Assembly: GCA_022457155.1 (NCBI GenBank)
Contig: JAJGOT010000932.1
Location: forward strand, 62,001 to 126,000
Direction of reading: 5' to 3'
Origin: Cladopsammia gracilis
Taxonomy: Eukaryota > Cnidaria > Anthozoa > Scleractinia > Dendrophylliidae
Length of the DNA: 64,000 nt
The translations under genes and the position numbers were made by a program. The notes below the pieces were generated by a model. It saw only the letters and a list, made by a program, of their open reading frames with translations, did not search any database and was not told where the DNA came from. This document shows positions 32,700-43,037 of the stretch, piece after piece (the first letter of the stretch is position 1; each line of letters begins with the position of its first letter).

Positions 32700-35600
32700 A
32701 TGGTATCTTTAATGCAATATAGAGCTGCTGTGGGGTTGTATAATGCTCATCTCAAAGCCAGAGAATGTTTAAATCGTGTCAAAGGAAAATTCTGGTCTAT
32801 GTTGTTATTTCTGTTTTATCTGGAAGCTTTATATCTTCCAACGTTTAGAAATGTTGTTTATGCGTGGCAAATGAGTTATTACAGTAAGCTTTGGTTCACA
32901 CAAATCTGCATGTATCGTTGTTATATTCCACTTTTGATTCGACTTGCTAACGATGTAGAAATGAATCCTGGTCCTTGCTATTTTGTAGATACCTCAAAGA
33001 TAGTTACAGCTGACTTTCATCAGGGCAATGTCTCGCTGTTTGGAAGTAATTCTGGTAAACAGTGTGTAGCTATGTGCTTGACGGCCGTTGTTTACAATTT
33101 GAGAACGAATGCATCGACTTGGATTAGAAACAATTTAAATGAAATATTGTTGCTTGGTAATTCACTTTATTCCCATTTATGTAAGTTTGCAGGAAAAGAC
33201 TATTTGTTACTGTCCGAGATTCCTTCTGCTTTATCGATCAACGATGAAACATTTTTTGTTAGGTTCAGTGAGAGCAGTACTGGTGACTTACATATGTCTC
33301 ATATAAGAGATTGTCATTTACCATTAGAACATGCTTTTGATATGTTGATGACACAGTATTATGCTTTTCTGTTGACCATTGAAATAAACACAGTTGCTGT
33401 TATTGTTGACAACCATGGTCATTACAAATTATTTGATTCCCATTCACGAGATAGTCATGGAAATGTTGCTTCAAATGGAACAAGTGTTTTGTTGGAATTT
33501 AACAGTATAGGGGAAGTGGTGCAATATCTTCAGAATTTCTATTGTGACAAGGAGGTAGTCCCATTTGAAGTATTGGGTGTCAATGTCACTCATTTTCCAG
33601 ATGACCAGAGGTCCATGAACAACTCATCTTGTAATCCGACATTTACTGAAAAAGAACATGCACCCAATAGTACAAAGTCTTGTGATAATATTACGTATAA
33701 AATATGTGACCCTTTGTCAGATGGAAATGAAAATCAGAAAGCTGCATGTATATTAGACTCAGAAATGGGGCTGGTGGCTGTGCAAGCTCTACCTAGGAAA
33801 GCACAATTTAGGCAAAATGACAATAAACAACCGGAAACTAGTGGGATGGAGAATGTAAATATTTCTTGGAAGAGAAAACGAACCAGTTCCCTAGCAACAG
33901 AAAAAAGCTGCTTTCAGAAATCCAAAAAAAGAAATATTGCACAGACTCAGTGGGAAGAACGAGAATGCATATTGCAAAAGGACAGAAAATTGTACCAAAA
34001 AAGGAAAGAAACTGAATCCAGTGAATGGAGAGAAAGGAGATTAAAGACTGCTAGAGAACATAAGAGAAAAGTTAAAACAACTGAAACCAAAGAGCAAATA
34101 GAAAATCGGTTAAAGAGATCTAGAGAGCAAAAACGACAAGTAAGAGAGTCTGAAAATAAAGAGCAAATAGAAAGGAGGTTAAAAAGATCTAAAGAACAAA
34201 AACGACAAGTAAGAGAGTCTGAAAATAAAGAGCAAAGAGAAAATAGGTTGAAGAGATGTAGAGAGCAAAAACGACAAGTAAGAGAGACTGAAAATAAAGA
34301 GCAAAGAGAAAATAGGTTGAAGAGATCTAGAGAGCAAAAACGACAAGTAAGGGAGACTGAAAATAAAGAGCAAAGAGAAAATAGGTTAAAAAGATCTAGA
34401 AAGCAAAACCGACAAGTAAGAGAGTCTGAAAATAAAGAGCAAAGAGAAAATAGGTTAAAGAGATCTAGAGAGCAGAAACGACAAGTAAGAGAGTCTGAAA
34501 ATAAAGAGCAAAGAGAAAATAGGTTGAAGAGATCTAGAGAACAAAAACGACAAGTAAGAGAGACTGAAAATAAAGAGCAAAGACAAAATAGGTTAAAAAG
34601 ATCTAAAGAGCAAAAACGACAAGTAAGAGAGTCTGAAAATAAAGAGCAAAGAGAAAATAGGTTAAAAAGATCTAGAGAGCAAAAACGACAACTAAGAGAG
34701 ACTGAAACTGAAGAACAAAGAGAAATCAGGTTGAAGAACTGCAAGGAAAGTTATAAAAAGAGAAAAGACAAAGCAAACCAAACATGTATTGATAATCTGG
34801 TTGGTACATTTCATGAACTAGTTGCTACAGGTCCCACTTTTGTATGCATATGCTGCTATCAGCTCTGGTACAAACACAGTCTTGTTAGAGGTGAAACTGT
34901 AAGAAAACTACTTGATAATGAAGTTGTTTCAAAATGCTTACCAAGAAAAGAGCAGTATTGTACAATGGAGTGGGTTTGTCGTACATGCTATCATCACATT
35001 AAACAGAATAAAATTCCACCATGTGCAGTCCAAAATAAAATGAGCTTTCCAAACAAACCTGATTTTCTAGACTTGTCTGAGCTAGAGTGGAGACTTGTAT
35101 CGCCCAGGTTAATCTTTCAAAAGATACACGAAGCAGCCAGAGGAAAGCAATGCAAGATTCATGGAAATGTTGTAAATGTTCCTGCTGATGTTGTAAATAC
35201 AGTTAATATATTACCAAGGGTATCAGCAGAAACAGACACTATCAAAGTGCAACTTAAGAGGAAATTAAAGTACAAGAGCCATGTTATGTCTCAAAATATA
35301 AGACCCTCCAAAGTCTTTGAAGCAGCAAGGTGGCTTACTGAAAGTGGTTCATTATACAGGGAAGAAAGTATTAAGCTTAATAGAGATTGGACTTATTTGT
35401 TCACAGATTGCCAAACAAATGATAATCGTGTACCTGACAATAAGCCTTGCTGTAGTTCAAGCAGCACTTCTGAGACCTGTACAATGGTAAAATCAATTAA
35501 TGCCTTGAATACCACAGAAATAATTGTGTCGGAAAATACTGAATTCTCATTTTATTTTGATAAAGTTTTTGTCTGTCTAGACTGTGAAAAAGTTCTGACA

Positions 35601-38600
35601 GATCACTTAAGTTTAGAAAGTCATATGTTACATGATCATAAGGTAGAAATTGATGAGGAATCTTGTCAGGAAAGTAATCTTCCTATTTTTCATCAAGGTG
35701 ACTGCAACAGTAATGAAGTTGTCTTTTTTTGTTCTGTATGTAGTGCCTGGGAAAAAGATAAATTAGCTTTTACAGAACATATGACTGTTGTTCATGATCT
35801 GCCAGCACTGGAGGATGACATATCTTTACACTGCATAGATCAAACAGCTACTGTAAGTATGGCTTCTACAATAAATGTTTTCAGACATAAAATTCTTGAG
35901 CCAGAAAATGTTTTGCTTTTGGAGGGTGGTCACTGTAGATCAACCAATCCTGTTAGCCTTAAAGCATTTGTGGGTATACCAGGTGTGCTAAATCTATCAA
36001 GAGGCCCAGATAGTAATGAAGAGTTACTTTTAAGCCAGTCACCTAAATATAGTTGTACTTCTGACATTGTGACAGAAGATAATTGGAATGAGGTCGATGA
36101 ATCAGAATTGTGTGCTGGTACTTTGGATACTTTGCTAACACCCCCTGATTTTGTAGAGGATTGTGAACGTGAAAAGGTTTTAAACTTTGCACCAGGTGAA
36201 AGCAACCAACCAATGAGTATTTTTAAAGACCAGTATTGTGAAGAGCTGGCATATCCAGGTATATTCTGTGGTCAAGCAAGAGCAGACAATAGGGACCGAT
36301 ATGTACCTGTATATTATAGTGACATTTGCAAATCAGAATTAAGAAGATCTGATCGTAGAGCGGCTCATTGTGTTGAAAATATATTCTTTAAGCTGAAAAA
36401 GCTTCAAATGAAAATAATCTTAGGCAAGTGCCAGGTTGCATTAAGAAAGCATAAAACCAAAGGAAAGACGCTCACAGCAGGTGACCTAAAAACAGATGGA
36501 GCTTTAGATCGATTAGTCCACTTAGATGAAGGCTACAGATTTTTGAGAGCTCTCAGAGGTTCTCCACCATACTTTGAAAAGGCTAAAAAGGATTTATTTG
36601 CCATGATTAGACAACTTGGGTCTGCAACATTTTTCTGTAGTTTTTCTGCAGCTGAAACAAAGTGGAATCATTTGTTAACAATTCTAGGTAAACTGATTGA
36701 TAACAAAACATACACCAATGACCAATTAAATGCAATGACTTGGGAGGACAAATCAAGGTTAATACAAAGTGATCCTGTCACATGTGCTAGACATTTTGAT
36801 TTTCAAGTTCAGCAGTTTATTTTTAAATTTTTGCAAAGTGATTGTGCTCCTCTGGGCAAAATAGAAGATTGGTTCTACAGAGTTGAATTTCAACAGCGTG
36901 GCTCACCACACATTCATATGATTTTATGGATTGAAGGTGCACCAAAGTTTGGGGAAGATTCAGATGAAGATGTATGTAATTTTATTGATAGCATAATCTC
37001 GTGTTCAAAACCTGTGAATAACTGTGACTTAGCTGAATTAGTTTCTCGTCAGATACATAGTCATTCATTCACATGCAAAAAGAAATTTCAGAAACAATGC
37101 AGGTTTAATTTCCCGCAGCCTCCAATGAAAAGAACTCAAATAATGTATCGTCTTACTGATGTTGACAAAATTAGTAATGTGAACCAGTACAAAGCTAAGT
37201 GGAAACAAATACATGAACATCTCAATGCCATGAAAGAGGGAGAGAACATTTCCTTTGAAGAACTCCTTGACAGACTTGAAGTCACAGAAGATCAGTATAT
37301 TATTGCCCTCCGAAGTTCCTTAAACAGAACAACCATATTTTTGAAAAGAAATCCAAATGAACTTAGAGTCAATAATTACAACAAGCACTGTCTTCTTGCA
37401 TGGAGAGCAAACATGGATGTTCAGTTTATCTTAGATATCTATTCTTGTGCAATGTATGTTGTTTCTTACATATCAAAGGCACAGAGAGGTATGAGTGAAC
37501 TTTTAAGGAAAGCATGTGAAGAAGCTAGGGAAGGTAATTTAAGCATTAAACAGCAGGTACGTGACATTGGCAGCAAATTCTTAAACAGTGTTGAAATAAG
37601 TGCACAGGAGGCAGTGTATATTGTCCTTCAGTTACCAATGCGTCGCTCATCACGTGAAGTGGTCTTCATTAATACATCTTTACCAGATGAAAGGGTTTGT
37701 CTTTTGAAATCAATTGATGACATTAAGCAACTAGAAGATGACTCTGAGGATATTGAATCAGGTGGACTTATAAAAAGGTACACCAAACGACCATCTTATT
37801 TGGAGAATGTCACATTAGCTGATTGGACTGCTTGGTATGATAATAGTACATCAAATTTCAAATGCTTAAACAAATGTAAAACAACTGATACTGATGGTTT
37901 ACCTTTAGAAATATTAGATGAAGACAATAGTGAAGATGAAGAGATAAATGCAAATGTTATTCCTAGTTGCAGTGACTTGACAACTAATAAAAAACAAAAA
38001 CAAATTAAGAAGCGCTCAAAGCCTAGAGTAATTAGAAGTGTTTGGTTTAATAAAGAGAGTTATCCTGAGAAACACTATCGTGAACTACTTATGTTATTTA
38101 CTGCTTGGAGAAATGAAAATACTGATTTGCTTGAAGACTGCAGCACTTACATGGAGAGGTGTCAAATTTTTAGAGAACAGATAAATGATCAAATGTCTCA
38201 CTATGCAGCATCCAGTGAGCAACTTGACCAAGCCTTTGATGATATGCAAACTATAGAATACAGTGATGATATGTGGAATTCTGTAGCTCCAAATGCACAG
38301 CACACAGAATGTAATTTGCTTGCAGAAGCCCAAAATGAAAGCATAGGTGGAATGGAAATAACTGAGAACTATGATCTCTCTGTAGACCTTGGTATTCCTT
38401 CCAGTTCAGCTACGTGTAATAGTGAACAGAATGTCTCATTTGATGAAATGCCAGATGAAGATTATCGCCAAACTGTCCGTTCACTGAACACAGAACAAAT
38501 GAGATTTTTCTACCACATTTTACATCTTGTCAAGACATGCAATGAACCATTTTATTGTTTTCTTTCTGGTGGAGCTGGAGTGGGCAAATCTCACTTGACG

Positions 38601-40088
38601 AAAGCACTATTTCAAGCAGTGTACAAGTATTTAAACAGTAGAGCAGGTGATGACTTTCATCAAATAAAAGCTATTCTACTTGCCCCAACTGGAAAGGCTG
38701 CTTATAATATAAGAGGCAATACGATCCATACCTCATTGGGATTACCTGTAAACCAGTCATTAAAGATTTACAAGAAGTTAGATCCTAGTCGCCTTAATTC
38801 TTTTAGAAGTAAATTTGCTGGTTTGAAGATAATTTTTATTGATGAGATGTCAATGGTAGGAAATTCTATGTTAAACATTCAGATTAATAAAAGACTCCAA
38901 GATATCAAAGGTACAACTAGCGACTTTGGAGGAGTATCTATTGTTGCAATTGGGGATCTCTTTCAGTTACAACCAGTGTTTGATGGTTATTGTTTTGAAG
39001 ACTTGCATACAGACTATGCTGCTTTAGCAACTAATTTATGGCAGAAACATTTTAAGATGTTTGAGCTGAATGAAATCATGAGACAAAGAGAAAGTCGCCA
39101 GTTTGCAGAAATTCTTAATCGATTGCGTGAAGGCTCTCACACCAACAGTGACTTGAATGTTCTTAGGACAAGAATTATTCAGGATTGTGATCCCAACTAC
39201 CCCAAACATGCTCCACATCTATTCATTCAGAACAACAGAGTTGATGACTTTAACTTGACAATTTATAATTCAGCAGCTACTAGAAAGTATGTTGTGAAAG
39301 CAGTTGACAGTGTAATAGGCGCTCAGTCTGAGAAATTACAGCAGCGTTTGTTGAGACAGGTACCAGATGATCCACGAAAAACTATGCAATTAATTAGTCG
39401 CCTTCAAATTGCAGAAAATGAAAGGACTGAACTCTCTCAAAACATCAGGATAGACGATGGGCTAACGAATGGTGCTGGTAATGTAGTCAGATATGTTCAT
39501 CTATTGAGTTCAGAAGGACCTGAGGGAATTATATGGGTAGAGTTTGATGATCCTGAAGTTGGACAGAAGAGCCGCAATGAGAACCGACATCTTTATAGTC
39601 AAGATACATGCATCCAGCTGTCTTGGACACCAATAAAACCCGTCTGTGTAACGTTTTATGTAGGAAAAAGTAGGGCTGCTCAGATCGTTCGAAAACAATT
39701 TCCTCTGAGGCCATCTGCTGGAAAAACCATTCATCGATCTCAGGGTTCTACTGAAACTGAAGTTGTTGTTGATCTCAGTGGAAAACGAGCCATTCCTCAT
39801 GTCCATTATGTTGCATTAAGTAGAGTTACCACAATTGAGGGATTACATATAAAGCATCTTAATGAAAAGAAGATATGTGTCAGTGATAAAGTTAAAGAAG
39901 AAATGTATAGGTTACGAACTGAAGCTTATCTTCAGCCATCTTTGTTATGTCTCACTGACATTGGAGATGATTATACAAAATTTGTATTTCTTAATACACG
40001 ATCATTGCATAAATATATATATGATGTCAGAAGTAGTGTTGACCTGAATGTAGCAGATGTAAATATATTTGCTGAAACCAGATTTTAG
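32700..40088 (+). CDS. Helentron polyprotein: 2A, C76-like protease, HUH Rep, Pif1 helicase
   Basis: 2,462 codons from the first ATG at 32,700; the frame is open upstream to 32,562 without an ATG, and a donor-like AAAG/GTGAGC sits 36 bp upstream. Residues: 31-49 hydrophobic; 85-92 DVEMNPGP, a 2A skipping peptide (break before P92); about 105-300 cysteine-protease-like, with QC122 and D246-S-H248 as likely triad; about 450-690 basic 23-residue repeats; about 714-840 Cys-rich (DUF6570-like); C2H2 fingers from C959 and C1011; HUH Rep with H1404-I-H1406 and tyrosines Y1586 and Y1590; Pif1 helicase with Walker A GGAGVGKS (K1963), Walker B IDE (D2048) and AGKTIHRSQGST near 2,342. It would nick, unwind and copy the element by rolling circle. 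The frame ends at a TAG inside the start of the endonuclease domain (FLNTRSLHKYIY...FAETRF). Confidence 0.85.
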   Translation: MVSLMQYRAAVGLYNAHLKARECLNRVKGKFWSMLLFLFYLEALYLPTFRNVVYAWQMSYYSKLWFTQICMYRCYIPLLIRLANDVEMNPGPCYFVDTSKIVTADFHQGNVSLFGSNSGKQCVAMCLTAVVYNLRTNASTWIRNNLNEILLLGNSLYSHLCKFAGKDYLLLSEIPSALSINDETFFVRFSESSTGDLHMSHIRDCHLPLEHAFDMLMTQYYAFLLTIEINTVAVIVDNHGHYKLFDSHSRDSHGNVASNGTSVLLEFNSIGEVVQYLQNFYCDKEVVPFEVLGVNVTHFPDDQRSMNNSSCNPTFTEKEHAPNSTKSCDNITYKICDPLSDGNENQKAACILDSEMGLVAVQALPRKAQFRQNDNKQPETSGMENVNISWKRKRTSSLATEKSCFQKSKKRNIAQTQWEERECILQKDRKLYQKRKETESSEWRERRLKTAREHKRKVKTTETKEQIENRLKRSREQKRQVRESENKEQIERRLKRSKEQKRQVRESENKEQRENRLKRCREQKRQVRETENKEQRENRLKRSREQKRQVRETENKEQRENRLKRSRKQNRQVRESENKEQRENRLKRSREQKRQVRESENKEQRENRLKRSREQKRQVRETENKEQRQNRLKRSKEQKRQVRESENKEQRENRLKRSREQKRQLRETETEEQREIRLKNCKESYKKRKDKANQTCIDNLVGTFHELVATGPTFVCICCYQLWYKHSLVRGETVRKLLDNEVVSKCLPRKEQYCTMEWVCRTCYHHIKQNKIPPCAVQNKMSFPNKPDFLDLSELEWRLVSPRLIFQKIHEAARGKQCKIHGNVVNVPADVVNTVNILPRVSAETDTIKVQLKRKLKYKSHVMSQNIRPSKVFEAARWLTESGSLYREESIKLNRDWTYLFTDCQTNDNRVPDNKPCCSSSSTSETCTMVKSINALNTTEIIVSENTEFSFYFDKVFVCLDCEKVLTDHLSLESHMLHDHKVEIDEESCQESNLPIFHQGDCNSNEVVFFCSVCSAWEKDKLAFTEHMTVVHDLPALEDDISLHCIDQTATVSMASTINVFRHKILEPENVLLLEGGHCRSTNPVSLKAFVGIPGVLNLSRGPDSNEELLLSQSPKYSCTSDIVTEDNWNEVDESELCAGTLDTLLTPPDFVEDCEREKVLNFAPGESNQPMSIFKDQYCEELAYPGIFCGQARADNRDRYVPVYYSDICKSELRRSDRRAAHCVENIFFKLKKLQMKIILGKCQVALRKHKTKGKTLTAGDLKTDGALDRLVHLDEGYRFLRALRGSPPYFEKAKKDLFAMIRQLGSATFFCSFSAAETKWNHLLTILGKLIDNKTYTNDQLNAMTWEDKSRLIQSDPVTCARHFDFQVQQFIFKFLQSDCAPLGKIEDWFYRVEFQQRGSPHIHMILWIEGAPKFGEDSDEDVCNFIDSIISCSKPVNNCDLAELVSRQIHSHSFTCKKKFQKQCRFNFPQPPMKRTQIMYRLTDVDKISNVNQYKAKWKQIHEHLNAMKEGENISFEELLDRLEVTEDQYIIALRSSLNRTTIFLKRNPNELRVNNYNKHCLLAWRANMDVQFILDIYSCAMYVVSYISKAQRGMSELLRKACEEAREGNLSIKQQVRDIGSKFLNSVEISAQEAVYIVLQLPMRRSSREVVFINTSLPDERVCLLKSIDDIKQLEDDSEDIESGGLIKRYTKRPSYLENVTLADWTAWYDNSTSNFKCLNKCKTTDTDGLPLEILDEDNSEDEEINANVIPSCSDLTTNKKQKQIKKRSKPRVIRSVWFNKESYPEKHYRELLMLFTAWRNENTDLLEDCSTYMERCQIFREQINDQMSHYAASSEQLDQAFDDMQTIEYSDDMWNSVAPNAQHTECNLLAEAQNESIGGMEITENYDLSVDLGIPSSSATCNSEQNVSFDEMPDEDYRQTVRSLNTEQMRFFYHILHLVKTCNEPFYCFLSGGAGVGKSHLTKALFQAVYKYLNSRAGDDFHQIKAILLAPTGKAAYNIRGNTIHTSLGLPVNQSLKIYKKLDPSRLNSFRSKFAGLKIIFIDEMSMVGNSMLNIQINKRLQDIKGTTSDFGGVSIVAIGDLFQLQPVFDGYCFEDLHTDYAALATNLWQKHFKMFELNEIMRQRESRQFAEILNRLREGSHTNSDLNVLRTRIIQDCDPNYPKHAPHLFIQNNRVDDFNLTIYNSAATRKYVVKAVDSVIGAQSEKLQQRLLRQVPDDPRKTMQLISRLQIAENERTELSQNIRIDDGLTNGAGNVVRYVHLLSSEGPEGIIWVEFDDPEVGQKSRNENRHLYSQDTCIQLSWTPIKPVCVTFYVGKSRAAQIVRKQFPLRPSAGKTIHRSQGSTETEVVVDLSGKRAIPHVHYVALSRVTTIEGLHIKHLNEKKICVSDKVKEEMYRLRTEAYLQPSLLCLTDIGDDYTKFVFLNTRSLHKYIYDVRSSVDLNVADVNIFAETRF
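34090..34740 (+). repeat. 69-bp coding minisatellite in Helentron ORF
   Basis: About nine near-identical units of 23 codons (REN RLKRSREQKRQVRES ENKEQ pattern) plus degenerate edge units. Highly basic and alternating in charge, predicted helical or coiled. The antisense strand is also open here but is a by-product. Confidence 0.9.
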
Positions 40089-40631
40089 TTATTTGATAGA
40101 AATGAAGAATATGAAATTGATGGGTTCTCTTTATTTAGAAATGATGCCTTTATAGATGTACATTCACATACACAAAGACCATGTGGTGGAACTGCAGTTT
40201 ATACCAGAGCTCTTTGTTTTGATGAATATCCCAAGTGCAGAAACTTGTATGGAGTTGAAATAACAATTGTAAAATTAAAAACACTTCCAGGTTTTATCAT
40301 TGCTGGAATTTATCGATCACCGAAAGTCCCATTGAGACAGTTATATCAAGCATTAGCAGAACTTCACTCTATAATGTTAAGTGAACCTTTTCATGTGATA
40401 CTTGGGGATTTTAACATTGACTGGAATGACGGTGTACAAAGGAGTAGTTTATTTAACCAAATGGTCACATCATATGGTTACACACAACATATTTTGGACT
40501 ACACAACAGATAATAGAACTATAATTGATCACATTTACAGCAATCTCAATGAATCAACGTTCAAAACAGGTGTTCTTGAGACCTACTTTAGTGACCATAA
40601 GGCAGTGTGGATAGCCAGTAAAAATGACTAA
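40089..40631 (+). pseudogene. Endonuclease (APE/EEP) continuation after TAG
   Basis: Same frame as the Helentron ORF; TAG at 40,086-40,088 is the only interruption. After it come EEYEIDGFSLFRND, RPCGGTAVYTRALC, IAGIYRSP, VILGDFNIDWND (about 40,400), NRTIIDHIYSN and SDHKAVW (about 40,591). These match the exonuclease-endonuclease-phosphatase fold used by Helentrons and LINEs, with metal/catalytic residues in AET, GDFN and SDH visible. The N-terminal AET block is before the TAG, so the stop splits one domain. Either an inactivating point mutation or, less likely, readthrough. Confidence 0.8.
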
Positions 40632-40730
40632 TTTAATACCTGTGATCCTTACATATTGTGAATCTGAAAGCATCTCTTTGCCTTTGACAGCTATTCTGCT
40701 ACATTAGTTCTGTTATTCCCTGGTCTTCAG

Positions 40731-40782
40731 ATTACTGGAGACTGTTCACCCTCCAGAAGCAGCAGAACTCTTTCAAACAAAG
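40731..40782 (+). other. Possible exon of an unidentified gene
   Basis: The acceptor CCCTGGTCTTCAG precedes and the donor AAAG/GTAAGT follows. The frame LLETVHPPEAAELFQTK leads in phase into the candidate exon at 41,605. It lies only 100 bp beyond the endonuclease stop. Unrecognised protein. Confidence 0.3.
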
Positions 40783-41016
40783 GTAAGTGCTTCGTCATTC
40801 TTCAAGGGGGGCAAGGGAAGAAAGACCCTGACACAAACTGTTCATGTGTCTCCCCCTAATCATGATGCTGTACATGTATATACATACTGGTACATGTATG
40901 TACAGGTTAGTTTATTTAGCCCATTTAGCTTTCAGTCATATTCTTATTCTTGCATTAGCATTTAATGATTCTCATTGGCATATACTGTAAAAATCAGGCC
41001 TAGAGAGAGGAGAGGG

Positions 41017-41033
41017 GGGGGGGGGGAATTGGG
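41017..41033 (+). repeat. Poly-G tract
   Basis: A run of about 14 G in a purine-rich stretch within the possible intron 40,783-41,604. The rest of that interval is AT-rich without a recognised feature. Confidence 0.8.
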
Positions 41034-41604
41034 GGTATTAGGATACCAAATACCAAAAATGTAGTAAAAACAAAATACTTTATAACTGTATTTAGACCAC
41101 AAAATACCTGAACTAAAAAGGTCTCGGATACCATAATTATACCCAAAACCTCTGGCTGGGCTTGAAGAATTCAATGACTCATGCGATCATTTAAAATGGG
41201 TAAAGAAGCCTGAAGGCACAAGTGGCCCACATGACCGGAGCATGAATTTTTTTTCGTCTTGAGGTTGTGCAATAATTTTCTTTCTGTCTTCACCGGTTAT
41301 TTCTTTTTTCGCTACTTTTGCTGTGCAAACTATTTTTTTTGGTAATTGCCCAACCTCCCCCTCAAAAATAGAATGGCCCATCCCGAAATGTGACTAGCCA
41401 CATGTAATAGTTTTTTCAATACATAAAATGTAATCTCTCGGCTCGCAAATTGAATTCTTCACCATCCATTGTATCTTTAAATGAAGCACTTTTATTCCTC
41501 TTTTAAGTCCCCATAAAGCCATTTTGATTTTAAACTTTAGTATGACAAAACACTTAAAAAAATGAACTGAATCTCAACGTACTTCATTTATTTTCTTTTT
41601 AAAG

Positions 41605-41760
41605 GTACTTAATCACCTCCAGTCAATGCATCTGCAAACATTTAGCACATCAACTAATGCTGGTAACAATGACGAAAAGTCTCAAGTGCTGAAGAAACTG
41701 GTGACCTGCTGTTCGTGCATTAATGACACCACAAGATGTCAAACTACCAGTAATCTTTGA
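41605..41760 (+). other. Possible terminal exon
   Basis: TTTTCTTTTTAAAG is a good acceptor. The frame VLNHLQSMHLQTFSTST, then DEKSQVLKKLVTCCSCINDT, ends TGA at 41,760 and is in phase with 40,731-40,782. No family recognised. Upstream exons were not found; they might lie beyond the Helentron. Confidence 0.3.
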
Positions 41761-42468
41761 AACCATGTTCAGAGCTGACGAAGTCTTTCCAATTTGTGAA
41801 GCACAAACAAGGAAACAAATTCCAGTTGTTGTCATTTAGCAATTGTAACAGTTTTAACCATGTACATTGTACAGTTCGAATTGTGCTTCCTGTATTAACA
41901 CTTCATAGCAACGCTGTAAGGAATCAGAAAAACAGCTATCCGGACAACAATGGACTGATTATTAATTGTAACTTGCAAAATGTACAAATATTGAATTGCA
42001 CACAAGTGAACAAGTGCACACAAACTAACTCAGATGCAATTTGAAAATGAAAGTGTTACCTGTGCTTAACGGATGTGTGACATACATTAAGCCTGATCAG
42101 CATAAAGTTATACCAACCAAGTATGTCACAAATATGAAGGAAAAACAATGAATTGTTTTGATTTGCTGCACGAGTTTGTGCAATATGGTTTAATTAAAGT
42201 GTACAATTACAATGCAGCAACCACAATTGTGTAATATATTTTCTCACGCATATCACGAGTATCGATGTCAACTAGGACCTTAAAGGCCCAGTAATGACCA
42301 TTATGCTCCGCGCGCCTCTGTTATTGTTATTTATTTGAACATGCGATCGAGACTTGCATTGTTTTTATCACACAATGCATAATGGTCACTACTGGGTCTT
42401 CAACAGGAAGTTCTGGTATAAAAAGGGCTTAGCCCGAGGCCTGACCTGGCCACTCTCACCTTTAGTTT

Positions 42469-42810
42469 TCAATCAAACACAATAGAATCAACAACTGATA
42501 AACATAACTTATTCCTACGACCATAAGTACAAAAATTGAAAATCTTTGGAAAAAACGTCATTGTACCAATGAAAGTTTTATCAGAGCACCCCAGACCTAT
42601 TGATTTAACGCCAAGTTGAAACTCGTCGTCGCTTCTGTACGCATTGCGTACCTATTTTTTAGTATTCGCGTCAGAAATGAGTGATTTATCAACATATTGT
42701 TTAAATTCTTGGATAGTCTTTTGGTCCTGTTTATCAACATATGTAATATCAGCTTTCGTTTGGCTTAATGTCTGGGGGTGAAATTGGCCATAGTAGTGTT
42801 TATATAGGTT
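42469..42810 (-). pseudogene. Degenerate minus-strand ORF, one in-frame TAG
   Basis: The frame reads HPQTLSQTKADITYVDKQD and KTIQEFKQYVDKSLISDANT, TAG, then about 60 further codons to TGA. The 'TKADITYVDKQD' style resembles repeats in phage-fibre-like or large-transposon proteins. Weak evidence. Confidence 0.2.
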
Positions 42811-43037
42811 TTATCGTATTTCTTTCCATCAAGTTCTGTTATTTTCCAGTCGACATATTCTTTGTTAGGCACTTCATGGTCGAATTTAGGTAATTTTGAT
42901 AGATTATATATTCGATTATTATTGAGATCAATATCAGTTTCCGCATTGGACTGACCTCGCGTCTCGACAAAAATATATTTTTACAGTCATTGTAAGAAAC
43001 TAGATTGTTGTAATTTTGTGTCTTGAAACTGTAGTGA

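Larger units (their letters stand above)
32038..40690 (+). mobile_element. Helentron (Helitron-like rolling-circle transposon), ends uncertain
   Basis: Defined by its Rep-helicase-endonuclease protein. The left part contains a hairpin (32,050-32,068) and CGGCTGTC repeats (32,092-32,127); the right end must lie between the endonuclease stop (40,631) and possible exon sequence at 40,731. The ends given are estimates, because no second copy is in the window to define termini. Helentrons insert without target duplication, so none is expected. Confidence 0.7.

Noticed and set aside
33947..34744. 265-codon minus-strand ORF (FSLCSLFS repeats)
   Set aside because: Antisense of the 69-bp coding repeat in the Helentron ORF; its length only reflects the periodic sequence.
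40245..40631. Endonuclease as a separate gene
   Set aside because: Same frame as the Helentron ORF and only part of the domain; its N-terminal motif is before the TAG.
41650..41835. Minus-strand 61-codon ORF
   Set aside because: Overlaps the better-supported plus-strand candidate exon and has no family features.
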